Assembly (NCBI GenBank): GCA_002355495.1
Contig: AP017424.1
Coordinates: forward strand, 5,955,501-6,019,500
DNA length: 64,000 bases
Direction of reading: 5' to 3'
DNA from: Streptomyces laurentii
Lineage (GTDB): Bacteria; Actinomycetota; Actinomycetes; Streptomycetales; Streptomycetaceae
Made by a program: the position numbers and the translations under genes. The notes under the pieces are model-generated. The model did not search any database. It was not told the origin of the DNA and saw nothing but the letters and a program-made list of their open reading frames with translations. Positions 54,563 to 63,274 of the stretch are shown here, piece after piece; within the stretch, counting starts at the first letter, position 1, and each line of letters begins with the position of its first letter.

Positions 54563-55074
54563 TGCGCCCTCCCGTCGACGTACTCCTCCGCCGCCTCGAC
54601 CCGGAGGTGCCGATCCCGTCCTACGGGCATCCGGGCGACGCCGGCGCCGACCTCGTGACCACCGAGGCCGCCGAGCTCGCCCCCGGGGAACGGGCCGTCC
54701 TGCCCACCGGGATCTCCCTCGCCCTGCCCGACGGCTACGCCGCCTTCGTGCATCCGCGCTCCGGCCTGGCCGCTCGCTGCGGTCTGGCCCTCGTGAATGC
54801 CCCAGGGACGGTCGATGCCGGGTACCGTGGAGAGATCAAGGTGATCGTGGTCAATCTCGATCCGCGCGAGACCGTGCGGTTCGAACGGTTCGACCGGATT
54901 GCCCAGCTCGTCGTCCAGCAGGTCGAGAAGGTGCGCTTCCACGAGGTGGCGGAACTTCCCGGCTCCGCGCGGGCCGAGGGGGGCTTCGGGTCCACCGGCG
55001 GTCATGCCGCCGTGGACGGCACCACGGGTGGGAATCGATACGCTTCGGTCGTATCCGACCGGGAAGGACAGTGA
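54562..55074 (+). CDS. dut: dUTP diphosphatase
   Basis: A trimeric-type dUTPase of 170 residues. It splits dUTP into dUMP and pyrophosphate, keeping uracil out of DNA and supplying dTMP synthesis. All five family motifs are seen: HPGDAGADL, PRSGLAARCGL, GTVDAGYRGEIKV with the catalytic Asp, RFDRIAQLV and the C-terminal P-loop-like RAEGGFGSTG. A tail of about 25 residues (HAAVDGTTGGNRYAS) follows the last motif, longer than in E. coli. It starts in the stop of the thioesterase gene and is followed one base after its stop by the DUF3710 gene, so three genes form an operon. Confidence 0.95.
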   Translation: MRPPVDVLLRRLDPEVPIPSYGHPGDAGADLVTTEAAELAPGERAVLPTGISLALPDGYAAFVHPRSGLAARCGLALVNAPGTVDAGYRGEIKVIVVNLDPRETVRFERFDRIAQLVVQQVEKVRFHEVAELPGSARAEGGFGSTGGHAAVDGTTGGNRYASVVSDREGQ

Positions 55075-55075
55075 C

Positions 55076-55855
55076 GTGTTCGGACGTCGCAAGAAGAGCG
55101 GTGCCGCCGAGGACGCGGCGGGCGAGGCCGAGCAGGTCGTCGATTCCGTCGACTCGGTCGACTCGGACGACGCGGGCGAAGCCGGTAAGGGGACCCGCCG
55201 GGTGAACCTTCCGCCGGCCCCGCGGCCCGACGGTCCCTGGGACATCTCCGAGGTCGGCAAGCCGGAGGAAGGCCGCGTCGACCTCGGCGGCATCTTCGTG
55301 CCGGGCGTGGAGGGCATGGAGCTGCGTGTGGAGGTGGCGGGCGACGCGATCGTCGCGGCCACCGTCGTGCTGCGCGACAGCGCCGTACAGCTCCAGGCGT
55401 TCGCCGCGCCCAAGAAGGAAGGCATCTGGGGCGAGGTCCGCGACGAGATCGCCGAGGGCATCACCCAGCAGGGTGGCGCCATCGAGGAGCTCGAGGGCCC
55501 GTTGGGCTGGGAGCTGCGGGCCCAGGTGCCCGTGCAGCTGCCCGACGGCAACCGGGGCGTGCAGCGGGTGCGCTTCGTCGGCGTCGACGGCCCCCGCTGG
55601 TTCCTGCGCGGAGTGATCTCCGGCCAGGGCGCGGTGCAGCCCGAGGCCGCGGGTCTGCTGGAGCAGATCGTCCGCGACACCGTGGTCGTCCGCGGCGACG
55701 GCCCGATGGCCCCGCGCGACCCGATCGTCCTCAAGCTGCCGAACGACGCGCAGATGGTGCCGGACGGCGTGCAGCAGGAGGAGCAGGCCGGCTCCCGGTT
55801 CTCCGGCGGCATGGGCCAGCTCCAGCGCGGACCGGAGATCTCCGAGATCCGCTGA
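55076..55855 (+). CDS. DUF3710 family protein
   Basis: A 259-residue soluble protein that nearly always follows dut in actinobacteria; function unknown. It begins VFGRRKKSGAAEDA (GTG), then an acidic linker. The DUF3710 domain starts near GPWDISEVGKPEEGRVDLGG (about residue 55) and continues with VQLQAFAAPKKEGIWGEVRD (about residue 105) and VDGPRWFLRGVISGQ (about residue 175). GGGAAGG about eight bases upstream supports GTG 55076. It is the last gene before a long hairpin. Confidence 0.88.
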   Translation: MFGRRKKSGAAEDAAGEAEQVVDSVDSVDSDDAGEAGKGTRRVNLPPAPRPDGPWDISEVGKPEEGRVDLGGIFVPGVEGMELRVEVAGDAIVAATVVLRDSAVQLQAFAAPKKEGIWGEVRDEIAEGITQQGGAIEELEGPLGWELRAQVPVQLPDGNRGVQRVRFVGVDGPRWFLRGVISGQGAVQPEAAGLLEQIVRDTVVVRGDGPMAPRDPIVLKLPNDAQMVPDGVQQEEQAGSRFSGGMGQLQRGPEISEIR

Positions 55856-55903
55856 CCGCGCTGACCTGGGCGGATCCGCCCGGTCGACCGTCGGACAAGG
55901 CTT

Positions 55904-55967
55904 GATGGGCCGCCTCCGCCTGCCCGTACGTCCGTACGGGTGGGACGGGAGCGGCCCATCGGGTTTT
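55904..55967 (+). terminator. Terminator of the thioesterase-dut-DUF3710 operon
   Basis: GATGGGCCGC (55904-55913) pairs with GCGGCCCATC (55951-55960), with an inner stem CCCGTACG/CGTACGGG, followed by GGGTTTT. Confidence 0.8.
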
Positions 55968-56040
55968 CCACAGCCCTGGCACCGGCCGCCGACCTCGGCC
56001 CATACTGGCGGCGCACACGTTCGAACCAGGGGGTATCACG

Positions 56041-56769
56041 GTGACCGAGAGCAACGCGCGCACGGGCGCGGCCGTCATGGAGGACCCGGCGGAGGCGCCG
56101 ATGGTCCGGGTGGAGAACCTGCACCGCTCGTACGGGACGGGCGAGGCCGCCGTACACGCCCTGCGCGGAGTCTCCTTCGACATCCCGCGCGGCGAGCTGG
56201 TAGCCCTCAAGGGGCGCTCGGGCTCCGGCAAGACCACCCTGCTCAACCTCGTCGGCGGGCTCGACAGCGCCGACCAGGGCCGCATCGTCATCGACGGCGT
56301 CGACCTCGCCGGACTCGGCGAGGAAGGGCTCCTGGAGCTGCGCCGCGACCGGATCGGATTCATCTTCCAGTCCTTCGGCCTGATACCGATCCTGTCCGCC
56401 GCCGAGAACGTCGGCGTGCCGCTGCGGCTGAGCCGCGCCGACCCCAAGGAGCGGGAGGAGCGGGTCGCCCTGCTGCTCGCCCTGGTGGGGCTCGCCGACC
56501 ACACGTCCCAGCGCCCCGGGGAACTGTCCGGCGGCCAGCAGCAGCGCGTCGCCATCGCCCGCGCCCTCGCCAACCGGCCCGCGCTGCTGATCGCCGACGA
56601 GCCGACCGGCCAGCTCGACGCCGAGACCGGTCTCGCCGTCATGGAACTGCTGCGGGCCGTGGTCCGCAGCGAGGGCTGCACGGCCCTGGTCGCCACCCAC
56701 GACGCCCAGCTCCTCGGCCTCGCCGACCGCGTCCTCGAACTGAGCGACGGAGAGATCATCGAGCACTGA
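56041..56769 (+). CDS. ABC transporter ATP-binding protein (MacB/LolD type)
   Basis: A 242-residue ABC ATPase. Walker A is GRSGSGKTTLLNLVGGLD (about residue 60), the Q-loop FIFQSFGLIPILSAAENV, the signature LSGGQQQRVAIARAL (about residue 160), Walker B LLIADEPTGQLD and the H-loop VATHDAQ. The GEAAVHALRGVSFDI start and the ENV after the Q-loop put it in the MacB/LolD/FtsE-like exporter group. No permease gene lies on either side, so its membrane partner must be elsewhere or the protein has another role. GTG 56041 follows a GGGGG tract. Confidence 0.88.
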   Translation: MTESNARTGAAVMEDPAEAPMVRVENLHRSYGTGEAAVHALRGVSFDIPRGELVALKGRSGSGKTTLLNLVGGLDSADQGRIVIDGVDLAGLGEEGLLELRRDRIGFIFQSFGLIPILSAAENVGVPLRLSRADPKEREERVALLLALVGLADHTSQRPGELSGGQQQRVAIARALANRPALLIADEPTGQLDAETGLAVMELLRAVVRSEGCTALVATHDAQLLGLADRVLELSDGEIIEH

Positions 56770-56890
56770 CCGCCCGCGTACCTTCCCCCGGCCGGAGCCC
56801 GGCGTGGCCGTGCGTCAGGATCACGTCAAGACGGCCCCGGCCGGGCACACCCGTGCGGAATGTCCGTTTGGCTGGACGTAAGGTCAAGCC

Positions 56891-59481
56891 ATGGGACGCG
56901 GCAAGCTACGGATCTACCTGGGGGCGGCACCCGGCGTCGGCAAGACGTACGCGATGCTCTCCGAGGGGCACCGGCGCGTGGAGCGCGGCACGGACTGCGT
57001 GGTCGCGTTCGTCGAGCACCACGACCGGCCCCGTACCGAGGTCATGCTGCACGGTCTGGAGACGGTGCCGCGCCGGGAGATCGCGTACCGGGGGACCAGC
57101 TTCCCCGAGATGGACATCGACGCCGTCCTGGCCCGCCATCCGGCCGTCGCGCTGGTCGACGAGCTGGCACACACCAACGTGCCCGGCTCGCGCAACCCCA
57201 AGCGCTGGCAGGACGTGGAGGAGCTGCTCGCGGCCGGCATCGACGTCATAGCGACGGTCAACATCCAGCACCTGGAGTCGCTGGGCGACGTCGTCGAGTC
57301 GATCACGGGCGTACGGCAGCAGGAGACCGTCCCGGACGAGATCGTCCGCCGCGCCGACCAGATCGAGCTGGTCGACATGTCGCCGCAGGCCCTGCGGCGG
57401 CGCATGGCGCACGGCAACATCTACAAGCCCGACAAGGTCGACGCGGCCCTGTCCAACTACTTCCGCCCGGGCAACCTGACCGCCCTGCGCGAGCTGGCGC
57501 TGCTCTGGACGGCCGACCGGGTCGACGAGTACCTGCGCCAGTACCGCGGCGAGCACAACATCCGCTCCACCTGGCAGGCCCGTGAGCGGATCGTCGTCGG
57601 CCTCACCGGCGGCCCCGAGGGCCGCACGCTCATACGCCGCGCCACCCGCCTCGCCGAGAAGGGCGCGGGCGGCGAGGTGCTCGCCGTCTACATCTCCCGC
57701 AGCGACGGCCTGACCTCCGCGTCCCCCAAGGAGCTGGCCGACCAGCGGACCCTCGTCGAAGACCTCGGCGGAACGTTCCACCACGTCATAGGCGACGATG
57801 TGCCGTCCGCGCTCCTGGAGTTCGCCCGCGGCGTCAACGCCACCCAGATCGTCCTCGGCTCCAGCCGCCGCCGCTCCTGGCAGTACATCTTCGGCCCCGG
57901 CGTCGGCCAGACCGTCGCCCGCGACTCCGGCCCCGACCTCGACGTCCACATCGTCACCCACGAGGAGGCCGCCAAGGGCCGCGGCCTGCCCGTCGCCCGC
58001 GGCGCCCGGCTCGGCCGCGCCCGGATCCTGTGGGGCTGGGTGGTCGGCGTCGCCGGCCCCATCCTGCTCAGCCTGCTGCTCACCCATGTCGACGCGGACC
58101 TCGGTCTCGCCAACGACATGCTGCTCTTCCTCGCCCTGACCGTCGCCTCCGCCCTCCTCGGCGGCTTCCTGCCGGCCCTCGCGGCGGCGGCCTTCGGCTC
58201 GGTCCTGCTCAACTGGTTCTTCACCCCGCCGCTGCACCGGCTGACCGTCGCCGACCCCAAGAACATCGTCGCCATCGCCGTCTTCTTCGGCGTCGGCATG
58301 TCGGTGGCCTCCGTCGTCGACCTGGCCGCCCGCCGCACGCACCAGGCCGCCCGGCTGCGCGCCGAGGCCGAGGTCCTGTCCTATCTGGCGGGCAGCGTGC
58401 TGCGCCTCGGGATCCCCGCGGCCCAGCCCGAGGGCGAGACCGGTCTGGAGGCGCTGCTCGAACGGGTCCGGGAGACCTTCTCCATGGAGTCCGTCGCCCT
58501 CCTGGAACGCTCCGGCGACCTCGAACCGTGGACCTGCGCCGCCAGTGTCGGCGCCCACCCGGTCGAACGTCCCGAGGACGCCGACGTGGACATGCCCGTC
58601 GGCGACCATCTCGCGCTCGCCCTGAGCGGCCGGGTGCTGCCCGCCGAGGACCGCCGCGTCCTCGGCGCCTTCGCCGCCCAGGCCGCCGTCTTCCTCGACC
58701 GCCAGCGGCTCGTCGACGAGGCCGAGGAGGCCCGCAAGCTCGCCGAGGGCAACAAGATCCGCACCTCGCTGCTCGCCGCCGTCAGCCACGACCTGCGCAC
58801 CCCGCTCGCCGGCATCAAGGCCTCGGTCACCTCGCTGCGCTCCGACGACGTCGAGTGGTCCGAGGAGGACAAGGCCGTCCTCCTCGAAGGCATCGAGGAG
58901 GGCGCGGACCGGCTCGACCACCTTGTGGGCAACCTGCTCGACATGTCCCGGCTCCAGACCGGCACCGTCACCCCGCTGATCCGCCCCACCGACCTCGACG
59001 AGGTCGTGCCGATGGCCCTCGGCGGCGTCCCCGACGGCAGCGTCGAACTCGACATCCCGAGACCCTGCCCATGGTCGCCGTCGACCGCGGCCTCCTGGAG
59101 CGGTCCGTCGCCAACATCGTCGAGAACGCCGTCAAGTACAGCCCCGAGGGCGTCCCCGTCCTCGTCGCCGCCAGCGTGCTCGGCGAACGCCTCGAACTGC
59201 GGGTGACCGACCGCGGCCCCGGCGTCCCCGACGAGGGCAAGGACGGCATCTTCGAGCCCTTCCAGCGCTTCGGCGACGCCCCGCGCGGCTCCGGCGTCGG
59301 CCTCGGGCTCCCGGTCGCCCGCGGCTTCGTCGAGGCCATGGGCGGCACCCTGAACGCCGAGGACACCCCGGGCGGCGGCCTCACCATGGTCCTCACCCTG
59401 CGGACCGCGCCGCAGAGCCCCGCGCCGCCCCCGCCCGGAGCGGCGGCCGAGCGCCCGACGTCCGCGCGCACCCTCACGTGA
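56891..59481 (+). CDS. kdpD: Sensor kinase KdpD, frame broken near 59057
   Basis: KdpD senses potassium shortage and osmotic state. The N-terminal KdpD domain has Walker A GAAPGVGKTYAML (about residue 12) and VDELAHTNVPGSRNPKRWQD (about residue 88), followed by a USP-like domain (RIVVGLTGGPEGRTLIRRA), which in other bacteria binds c-di-AMP. Four membrane helices lie near residues 385-480 (GPILLSLLLTHVD, MLLFLALTVASALLGGF), then a GAF-like part and the kinase core with His633 in AAVSHDLRTPLAG. The run CCC at 59056-59058 lacks one C, so Asp-Ile-Pro-Glu-Thr-Leu is broken. The -1 frame continues VAVDRGLLERSVANIVENAV to 59481. About 863 residues when repaired. No kdpFABC genes are nearby. Confidence 0.9.
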
Positions 59482-59551
59482 CCCGGGCCCCGCGTCCGTA
59501 CGACGCGTGACTCCGTGACACCGTCCCCGTAGTCCTGGATCTCCGCCCCCC

Positions 59552-59590
59552 GCTCCCGCCCCCCGCTCCCGCCCCCCGCTCCCGCCCCTC
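59552..59590. repeat. 13-bp tandem repeat in the kdpD-kdpE gap
   Basis: GCTCCCGCCCCCC occurs at 59552 and 59565, and once more at 59578 as GCTCCCGCCCCTC. The array is pyrimidine-only on one strand apart from G. It fills most of the gap between kdpD and the kdpE ribosome site (AGGAAGG near 59610). Confidence 0.8.
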
Positions 59591-59622
59591 CGCCCCCTGA
59601 ACCCCGAACAGGAAGGCCCTCC

Positions 59623-60309
59623 ATGACCCGGGTCCTCGTGGTCGACGACGAGCCTCAGATCGTCCGCGCCCTGGTGATCAACCTCAAGGCACGGAAGTAC
59701 GAGGTCGACGCGGCGCCCGACGGCGCCACCGCCCTCCGGCTCGCCGCCGAGCGCCACCCCGATGTCGTCGTCCTCGACCTCGGCCTGCCCGACATGGACG
59801 GCGTCGACGTCATCAAGGGGCTGCGCGGCTGGACCCGCGTGCCGATCCTCGTGCTGTCCGCCCGGCAGACCTCCGACGAGAAGGTCGAGGCCCTGGACGC
59901 GGGCGCCGACGACTACGTCACCAAGCCGTTCGGCATGGACGAGTTGCTGGCCCGGCTGCGCGCCGCGGTCCGCCGGGCCGAGCCGGTCGGCGGCCCCGAG
60001 GACGGCGCCGTGGTCGTCGAGACCGGCGGTTTCACCGTCGACCTGGCCGCCAAGAAGGTCCAGCGCGACGGCAAGGACGTCCGGCTCACCCCCACCGAGT
60101 GGCACCTGCTCGAAGTCCTGGTCCGCAACAGCGGCCGGCTGGTCAGCCAGAAGCAGCTGCTCCAGGAGGTCTGGGGCCCCTCGTACGGCACCGAGACCAA
60201 CTACCTGCGCGTGTACATGGCGCAGCTGCGGCGGAAGCTGGAGCGCGACCCCTCGCACCCGCGGCACTTCGTCACCGAACCGGGCATGGGGTACCGCTTC
60301 GAACACTGA
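59623..60309 (+). CDS. kdpE: Response regulator KdpE (OmpR family)
   Basis: A 228-residue response regulator. The receiver has VLVVDDEPQIVRALVINLKA, phospho-acceptor Asp52 in VVVLDLGLPDMDG, and Lys in YVTKPFGMDELLARLRAAVR. The DNA-binding winged helix spans about residues 130-228 (LTPTEWHLLEVLVRNSGRLV, YLRVYMAQLRRKLE, ending TEPGMGYRFEH). It matches KdpE in length and in the typical NYLRVYMAQLR helix. It is 141 bases after kdpD on the same strand and pairs with it. AGGAAGG lies about seven bases before the ATG. Its usual target kdpFABC is not in this window, so the regulon here is open. Confidence 0.92.
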   Translation: MTRVLVVDDEPQIVRALVINLKARKYEVDAAPDGATALRLAAERHPDVVVLDLGLPDMDGVDVIKGLRGWTRVPILVLSARQTSDEKVEALDAGADDYVTKPFGMDELLARLRAAVRRAEPVGGPEDGAVVVETGGFTVDLAAKKVQRDGKDVRLTPTEWHLLEVLVRNSGRLVSQKQLLQEVWGPSYGTETNYLRVYMAQLRRKLERDPSHPRHFVTEPGMGYRFEH

Positions 60310-60317
60310 GCCCGGCC

Positions 60318-60343
60318 CCGGCCCCCGCCCCGGCGGGGGCCGG
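60318..60343 (+). terminator. kdpE terminator, directly abutting the next promoter
   Basis: CCGGCCCCCGCC (60318-60329) and GGCGGGGGCCGG (60332-60343) form a perfect 12-bp stem with a CC loop. The next base begins the TACGCT -10 of the OB-fold gene. Confidence 0.75.
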
Positions 60344-60355
60344 TACGCTTTCTGT
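60344..60355 (+). promoter_or_regulatory. -10 of a probable leaderless promoter
   Basis: TACGCT (60344-60349) ends seven bases before ATG 60356, with no ribosome site between. Its -35 would fall inside the kdpE terminator stem, where no TTGAC-like sequence exists. Confidence 0.5.
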
Positions 60356-60754
60356 ATGAGTGCTGCACCGCGTACCGAGAAGCCCACCGGGCGCTTCCGT
60401 CGTATGCTCGACCGCCTTTCCACCTCGCAGGAGGAACTGGAGTCCGAGGAACTCCAGGAGGACACGGCGGCGTCGGGGTGCACACGCATCTCCGACTGTT
60501 CCGACCGCGCGATCGTCAAGGTGACTGGTACGTTGCGCACGGTCACCCTGCGGCCTCGGGCGGGGGTGCCCGCGCTGGAGGCCGAGCTGTTCGACGGCAC
60601 GGCACCGCTGGACGTCGTCTGGCTGGGCCGCCGGTCCATCGTGGGCATCGAACCGGGCCGCAAGCTGATCGCCTCCGGCCGGATCTCCATGAGCCACGGC
60701 CGGCGCGTCCTCTTCAACCCCCGATACGAGCTGCGACCGCTCGGACAGGAGTAG
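60356..60754 (+). CDS. OB-fold nucleic-acid-binding protein
   Basis: A 132-residue protein with a short charged N-terminus (MSAAPRTEKPTGRFRRMLDR) and an OB fold from about residue 50: RAIVKVTGTLRTVTLRPRAG, LEAELFDGTAPLDVVWLGRR, LIASGRISMSHGRRVLFNPR. This is the RecG-wedge/tRNA-anticodon-type OB domain found in small actinobacterial proteins; nucleic acid binding is inferred. The DUF3159 gene starts four bases after its stop, so the two are one operon. The start is set by the -10 close upstream. Confidence 0.85.
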   Translation: MSAAPRTEKPTGRFRRMLDRLSTSQEELESEELQEDTAASGCTRISDCSDRAIVKVTGTLRTVTLRPRAGVPALEAELFDGTAPLDVVWLGRRSIVGIEPGRKLIASGRISMSHGRRVLFNPRYELRPLGQE

Positions 60755-60757
60755 CCG

Positions 60758-61591
60758 GTGACGTCAGTCGACAAGCCGACCGCCGACCAGCCGTCCCCCG
60801 CGGGACCGGGCAGGCACGCCCGGACCAAGGACGGCGGCCCGGGCGGACAGGGCACGACCGACCAGGCGGTGACCGACAAGGCGGTGACCGAGGCCGCCCT
60901 GTTCGAGGCGTTCGGCGGCGTGCGCGGGATGGTGGAGACGGTCCTGCCGGGCCTGCTCTTCGTCACGATCTACACGATCAACAAGAACCTGCACTCCTCG
61001 GCCATCGCCGCCCTCGCGGTCTCGCTGGTCCTGGTGCTCGTCCGGCTGATCCGCCGCGACACCGTCAAGCACGCCTTCAGCGGCGTCTTCGGCGTCGCGT
61101 TCGGTGTCGTCTTCGCGATGATGACCGGCAACGCCAAGGACTTCTACCTGCCGGGCATGCTCTACACGCTCGGCCTCGCGCTCGCGTACATCGTCACGAC
61201 CATCGCCGGCGTGCCGCTGATCGGCCTGATCCTCGGCCCGGTCTTCAAGGAGAACCTCTCCTGGCGCACCCGCAACCCGGGGCGCAAGAAGGCGTACGCG
61301 AAGGCCAGCTGGGCCTGGGGTCTGATCCTGCTCGCGAAGTGCGCGATCCTCTTCCCGCTGTACTGGTGGGCCGACACCGCCCAGCTCGGCTGGGTGCTGG
61401 TCGCCCTGAAGATCCCGCCGTTCCTGCTCGCGGTCTATCTGACCTGGCTGTTCCTCGCGAAGGCGCCGCCGCCGATCGACGTGTTCGCCGAGATGGAGGC
61501 CGAGGAGAAGGCCCAGGAGGAGGCGGAGGCCGCCCGGAAGCGGGCCGAGGCCGAGGCCGGTGCCGAGGCTCGGGGCCGTACCGAGGCGTAA
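60758..61591 (+). CDS. DUF3159 membrane protein
   Basis: A 277-residue membrane protein. The first 45 residues are disordered. The DUF3159 domain begins ALFEAFGGVRGMVETVLPGL and has about six membrane helices (for example AIAALAVSLVLVLVRLI, AFSGVFGVAFGVVFAMMTG, WGLILLAKCAILFPLYWW). GNAKDFYLPGMLYTLGLALA is a family motif. The tail is a charged Glu/Ala/Arg helix (AEEKAQEEAEAARKRAEAEA). Function unknown; relatives resemble intracellular-septation-like proteins. GTG 60758 with GGACAGGAG upstream. It ends at a perfect bidirectional hairpin facing the RCK genes. Confidence 0.87.
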   Translation: MTSVDKPTADQPSPAGPGRHARTKDGGPGGQGTTDQAVTDKAVTEAALFEAFGGVRGMVETVLPGLLFVTIYTINKNLHSSAIAALAVSLVLVLVRLIRRDTVKHAFSGVFGVAFGVVFAMMTGNAKDFYLPGMLYTLGLALAYIVTTIAGVPLIGLILGPVFKENLSWRTRNPGRKKAYAKASWAWGLILLAKCAILFPLYWWADTAQLGWVLVALKIPPFLLAVYLTWLFLAKAPPPIDVFAEMEAEEKAQEEAEAARKRAEAEAGAEARGRTEA

Positions 61592-61623
61592 GACGTAGGC
61601 GTACGGACGCGGTGCCGTACGGA

Positions 61624-61662
61624 GAAGGGGCCGGGAACCTGTCACAGGTTCCCGGCCCCTTC
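61624..61662. terminator. Bidirectional terminator, DUF3159 and RCK genes
   Basis: GAAGGGGCCGGGAACCTGT (61624-61642) pairs perfectly with ACAGGTTCCCGGCCCCTTC (61644-61662). Confidence 0.85.
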
Positions 61663-61693
61663 CGTTTCCGTACGCGTGCCCGTCCGGCCGCCG

Positions 61694-62371
61694 CTACGCG
61701 CTCTCGTCCGTCCGGCGGACCGACAGCAGATCCTCCAGCTGCTCCTCGCGCGCCTGCGCGGCCACGAACAGCAGCTCGTCGCCCGCCTCCAGGGTCTCCT
61801 CCGGGCTCGGGGTGAGGACCCGCGAGCCGCGGATGATGGTGACCAGGGAGGTGTCCTGCGGCCAGGCCACATCGCCCACCTGGGTCCCGGTGACCGCCGA
61901 CTCGGGCGGCAGCGTCAGCTCCACCAGGTTGGCGTCGCCGTGGCTGAAGCGCAGCAGCCGGACCAGGTCGCCGACGCTCACCGCCTCCTCCACCAGGGCC
62001 GACATCAGGCGCGGCGTCGAGACGGCGACGTCCACGCCCCACGCCTCGTTGAACAGCCACTCGTTCTTCGGGTTGTTCACCCGGGCGACCACCCGGGGCA
62101 CCCCGTACTCGGTCTTGGCGAGCAGCGAGACGACCAGGTTCACCTTGTCGTCACCGGTGGCCGCGATCACGACGTTGCAGCGCTGCAGCGCGGCCTCGTC
62201 CAGCGAGGTGATCTCGCAGGCGTCGGCCAGCAGCCACTCCGCCTGCGGCACCCGCTCCACCGAGATGGCGGTCGGCGCCTTGTCGATGAGCAGGACCTCG
62301 TGCCCGTTCTCCAGGAGCTCGCCCGCGATGGAACGGCCCACCGCGCCGGCGCCGGCAATGGCGACACGCAT
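61694..62371 (-). CDS. TrkA-type RCK regulator of potassium transport (second)
   Basis: A 225-residue protein with TrkA-N (RCK-N) and TrkA-C domains. The nucleotide-binding Rossmann motif is VAIAGAGAVGRSIAGELL at the start, with the acidic end of strand 2 in VLLIDKAP. Also present are VVIAATGDDKVNLVVSLLA (about residue 67) and a C-terminal RCK-C (VGDVAWPQDTSLVTIIRGSR). Such proteins gate potassium channels or carriers using NAD(H) or ATP, and RCK-C domains often bind c-di-AMP. ATG 62371 overlaps the stop of the upstream RCK gene (TGATG), so the pair is made together and may form a mixed ring. Confidence 0.9.
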   Translation of the reverse strand: MRVAIAGAGAVGRSIAGELLENGHEVLLIDKAPTAISVERVPQAEWLLADACEITSLDEAALQRCNVVIAATGDDKVNLVVSLLAKTEYGVPRVVARVNNPKNEWLFNEAWGVDVAVSTPRLMSALVEEAVSVGDLVRLLRFSHGDANLVELTLPPESAVTGTQVGDVAWPQDTSLVTIIRGSRVLTPSPEETLEAGDELLFVAAQAREEQLEDLLSVRRTDESA

Positions 62372-63039
62372 CAGTGACCACCCTCCTCGGGACCCTCGGC
62401 GAAGGCCGCCTCGACCGTGTCGATCTCGTCCGTCCGCATCATCACGTGCACGAGGTCGCCCTCCTGCAGCACCGTCTGCGAGGTCGGCAGAATCGCCTCG
62501 CCCACCCGGGTGAGAAATGCCACGCGCACCCCGGTCTCCTCCTGGAGCCGGCTGATCTTGTGACCGATCCACGACGGCGAGGTGTGCACCTCGGCGAGCT
62601 GCACACCGCCGCTCGGGTCGCGCCACAGCGGCTCGGCGCCCGACGGCAGCAGCCGGCGCAGCATCTGGTCGGCCGTCCAGCGCACGGTCGCCACGGTGGG
62701 GATGCCCAGCCGCTGGTAGACCTCGGCGCGCCGCGGGTCGTAGATCCGGGCGGCCACGTTCTCGATGCCGAACATCTCACGGGCGACCCGCGCCGCGATG
62801 ATGTTGGAGTTGTCGCCGCTGCTCACGGCGGCGAAGGCGCCGGCCTCCTCGATGCCCGCCTCGCGGAGCGTGTCCTGGTCGAAGCCCACACCGGTGACCC
62901 GGCGCCCGCCGAATCCCGAGCCCAGACGGCGGAAAGCCGTCGGGTCCTGGTCGACGACCGCGACCGTGTGCCCCTGCTGCTCCAGGGTCTGCGCGAGAGC
63001 GGCTCCCACTCGCCCGCAGCCCATGATGACGATGTGCAC
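62371..63039 (-). CDS. TrkA-type RCK regulator of potassium transport (first)
   Basis: A 222-residue RCK protein, first of two in tandem. The Rossmann motif is VIMGCGRVGAALAQTLEQQG with VAVVDQDP, followed by GFDQDTLREAGIEEAGAFAA and SSGDNSNIIAARVAREMFG. The C-terminal RCK-C contains TSPSWIGHKISRLQEETG and LPTSQTVLQEGDLVHVMMRT. It differs from its neighbour in sequence, so the two are ancient paralogues rather than a recent duplication. It is divergent from the KimA-like transporter gene, which is the likely partner. Confidence 0.9.
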   Translation of the reverse strand: MHIVIMGCGRVGAALAQTLEQQGHTVAVVDQDPTAFRRLGSGFGGRRVTGVGFDQDTLREAGIEEAGAFAAVSSGDNSNIIAARVAREMFGIENVAARIYDPRRAEVYQRLGIPTVATVRWTADQMLRRLLPSGAEPLWRDPSGGVQLAEVHTSPSWIGHKISRLQEETGVRVAFLTRVGEAILPTSQTVLQEGDLVHVMMRTDEIDTVEAAFAEGPEEGGH

Positions 63040-63260
63040 GTCCCCTTACCCCGCACTCCTGATCGTCCTGCTGACCTGCGAAAACACCCTGTTCACAACT
63101 TTCTCGTCCCGAATCGCCCGGGCTGTGGCGGACCACGCGCACGCGTGCTGTCCGGTCCGAGCTTAAGCGTGCGGGTCGGAGGGGACCTCATCCACGGGGT
63201 GGCCATGGGAGATTCCGTGCGGATCGGCGGCAATGGTCGCCGGGGCTCATTTCGAACGCT

Positions 63261-63274
63261 TACGATCCTCTGTT
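63261..63274 (+). promoter_or_regulatory. -10 of a probable leaderless promoter
   Basis: TACGAT (63261-63266) lies nine bases before GTG 63275, with no ribosome site between. It fits transcription starting at or next to the start codon. Confidence 0.4.
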
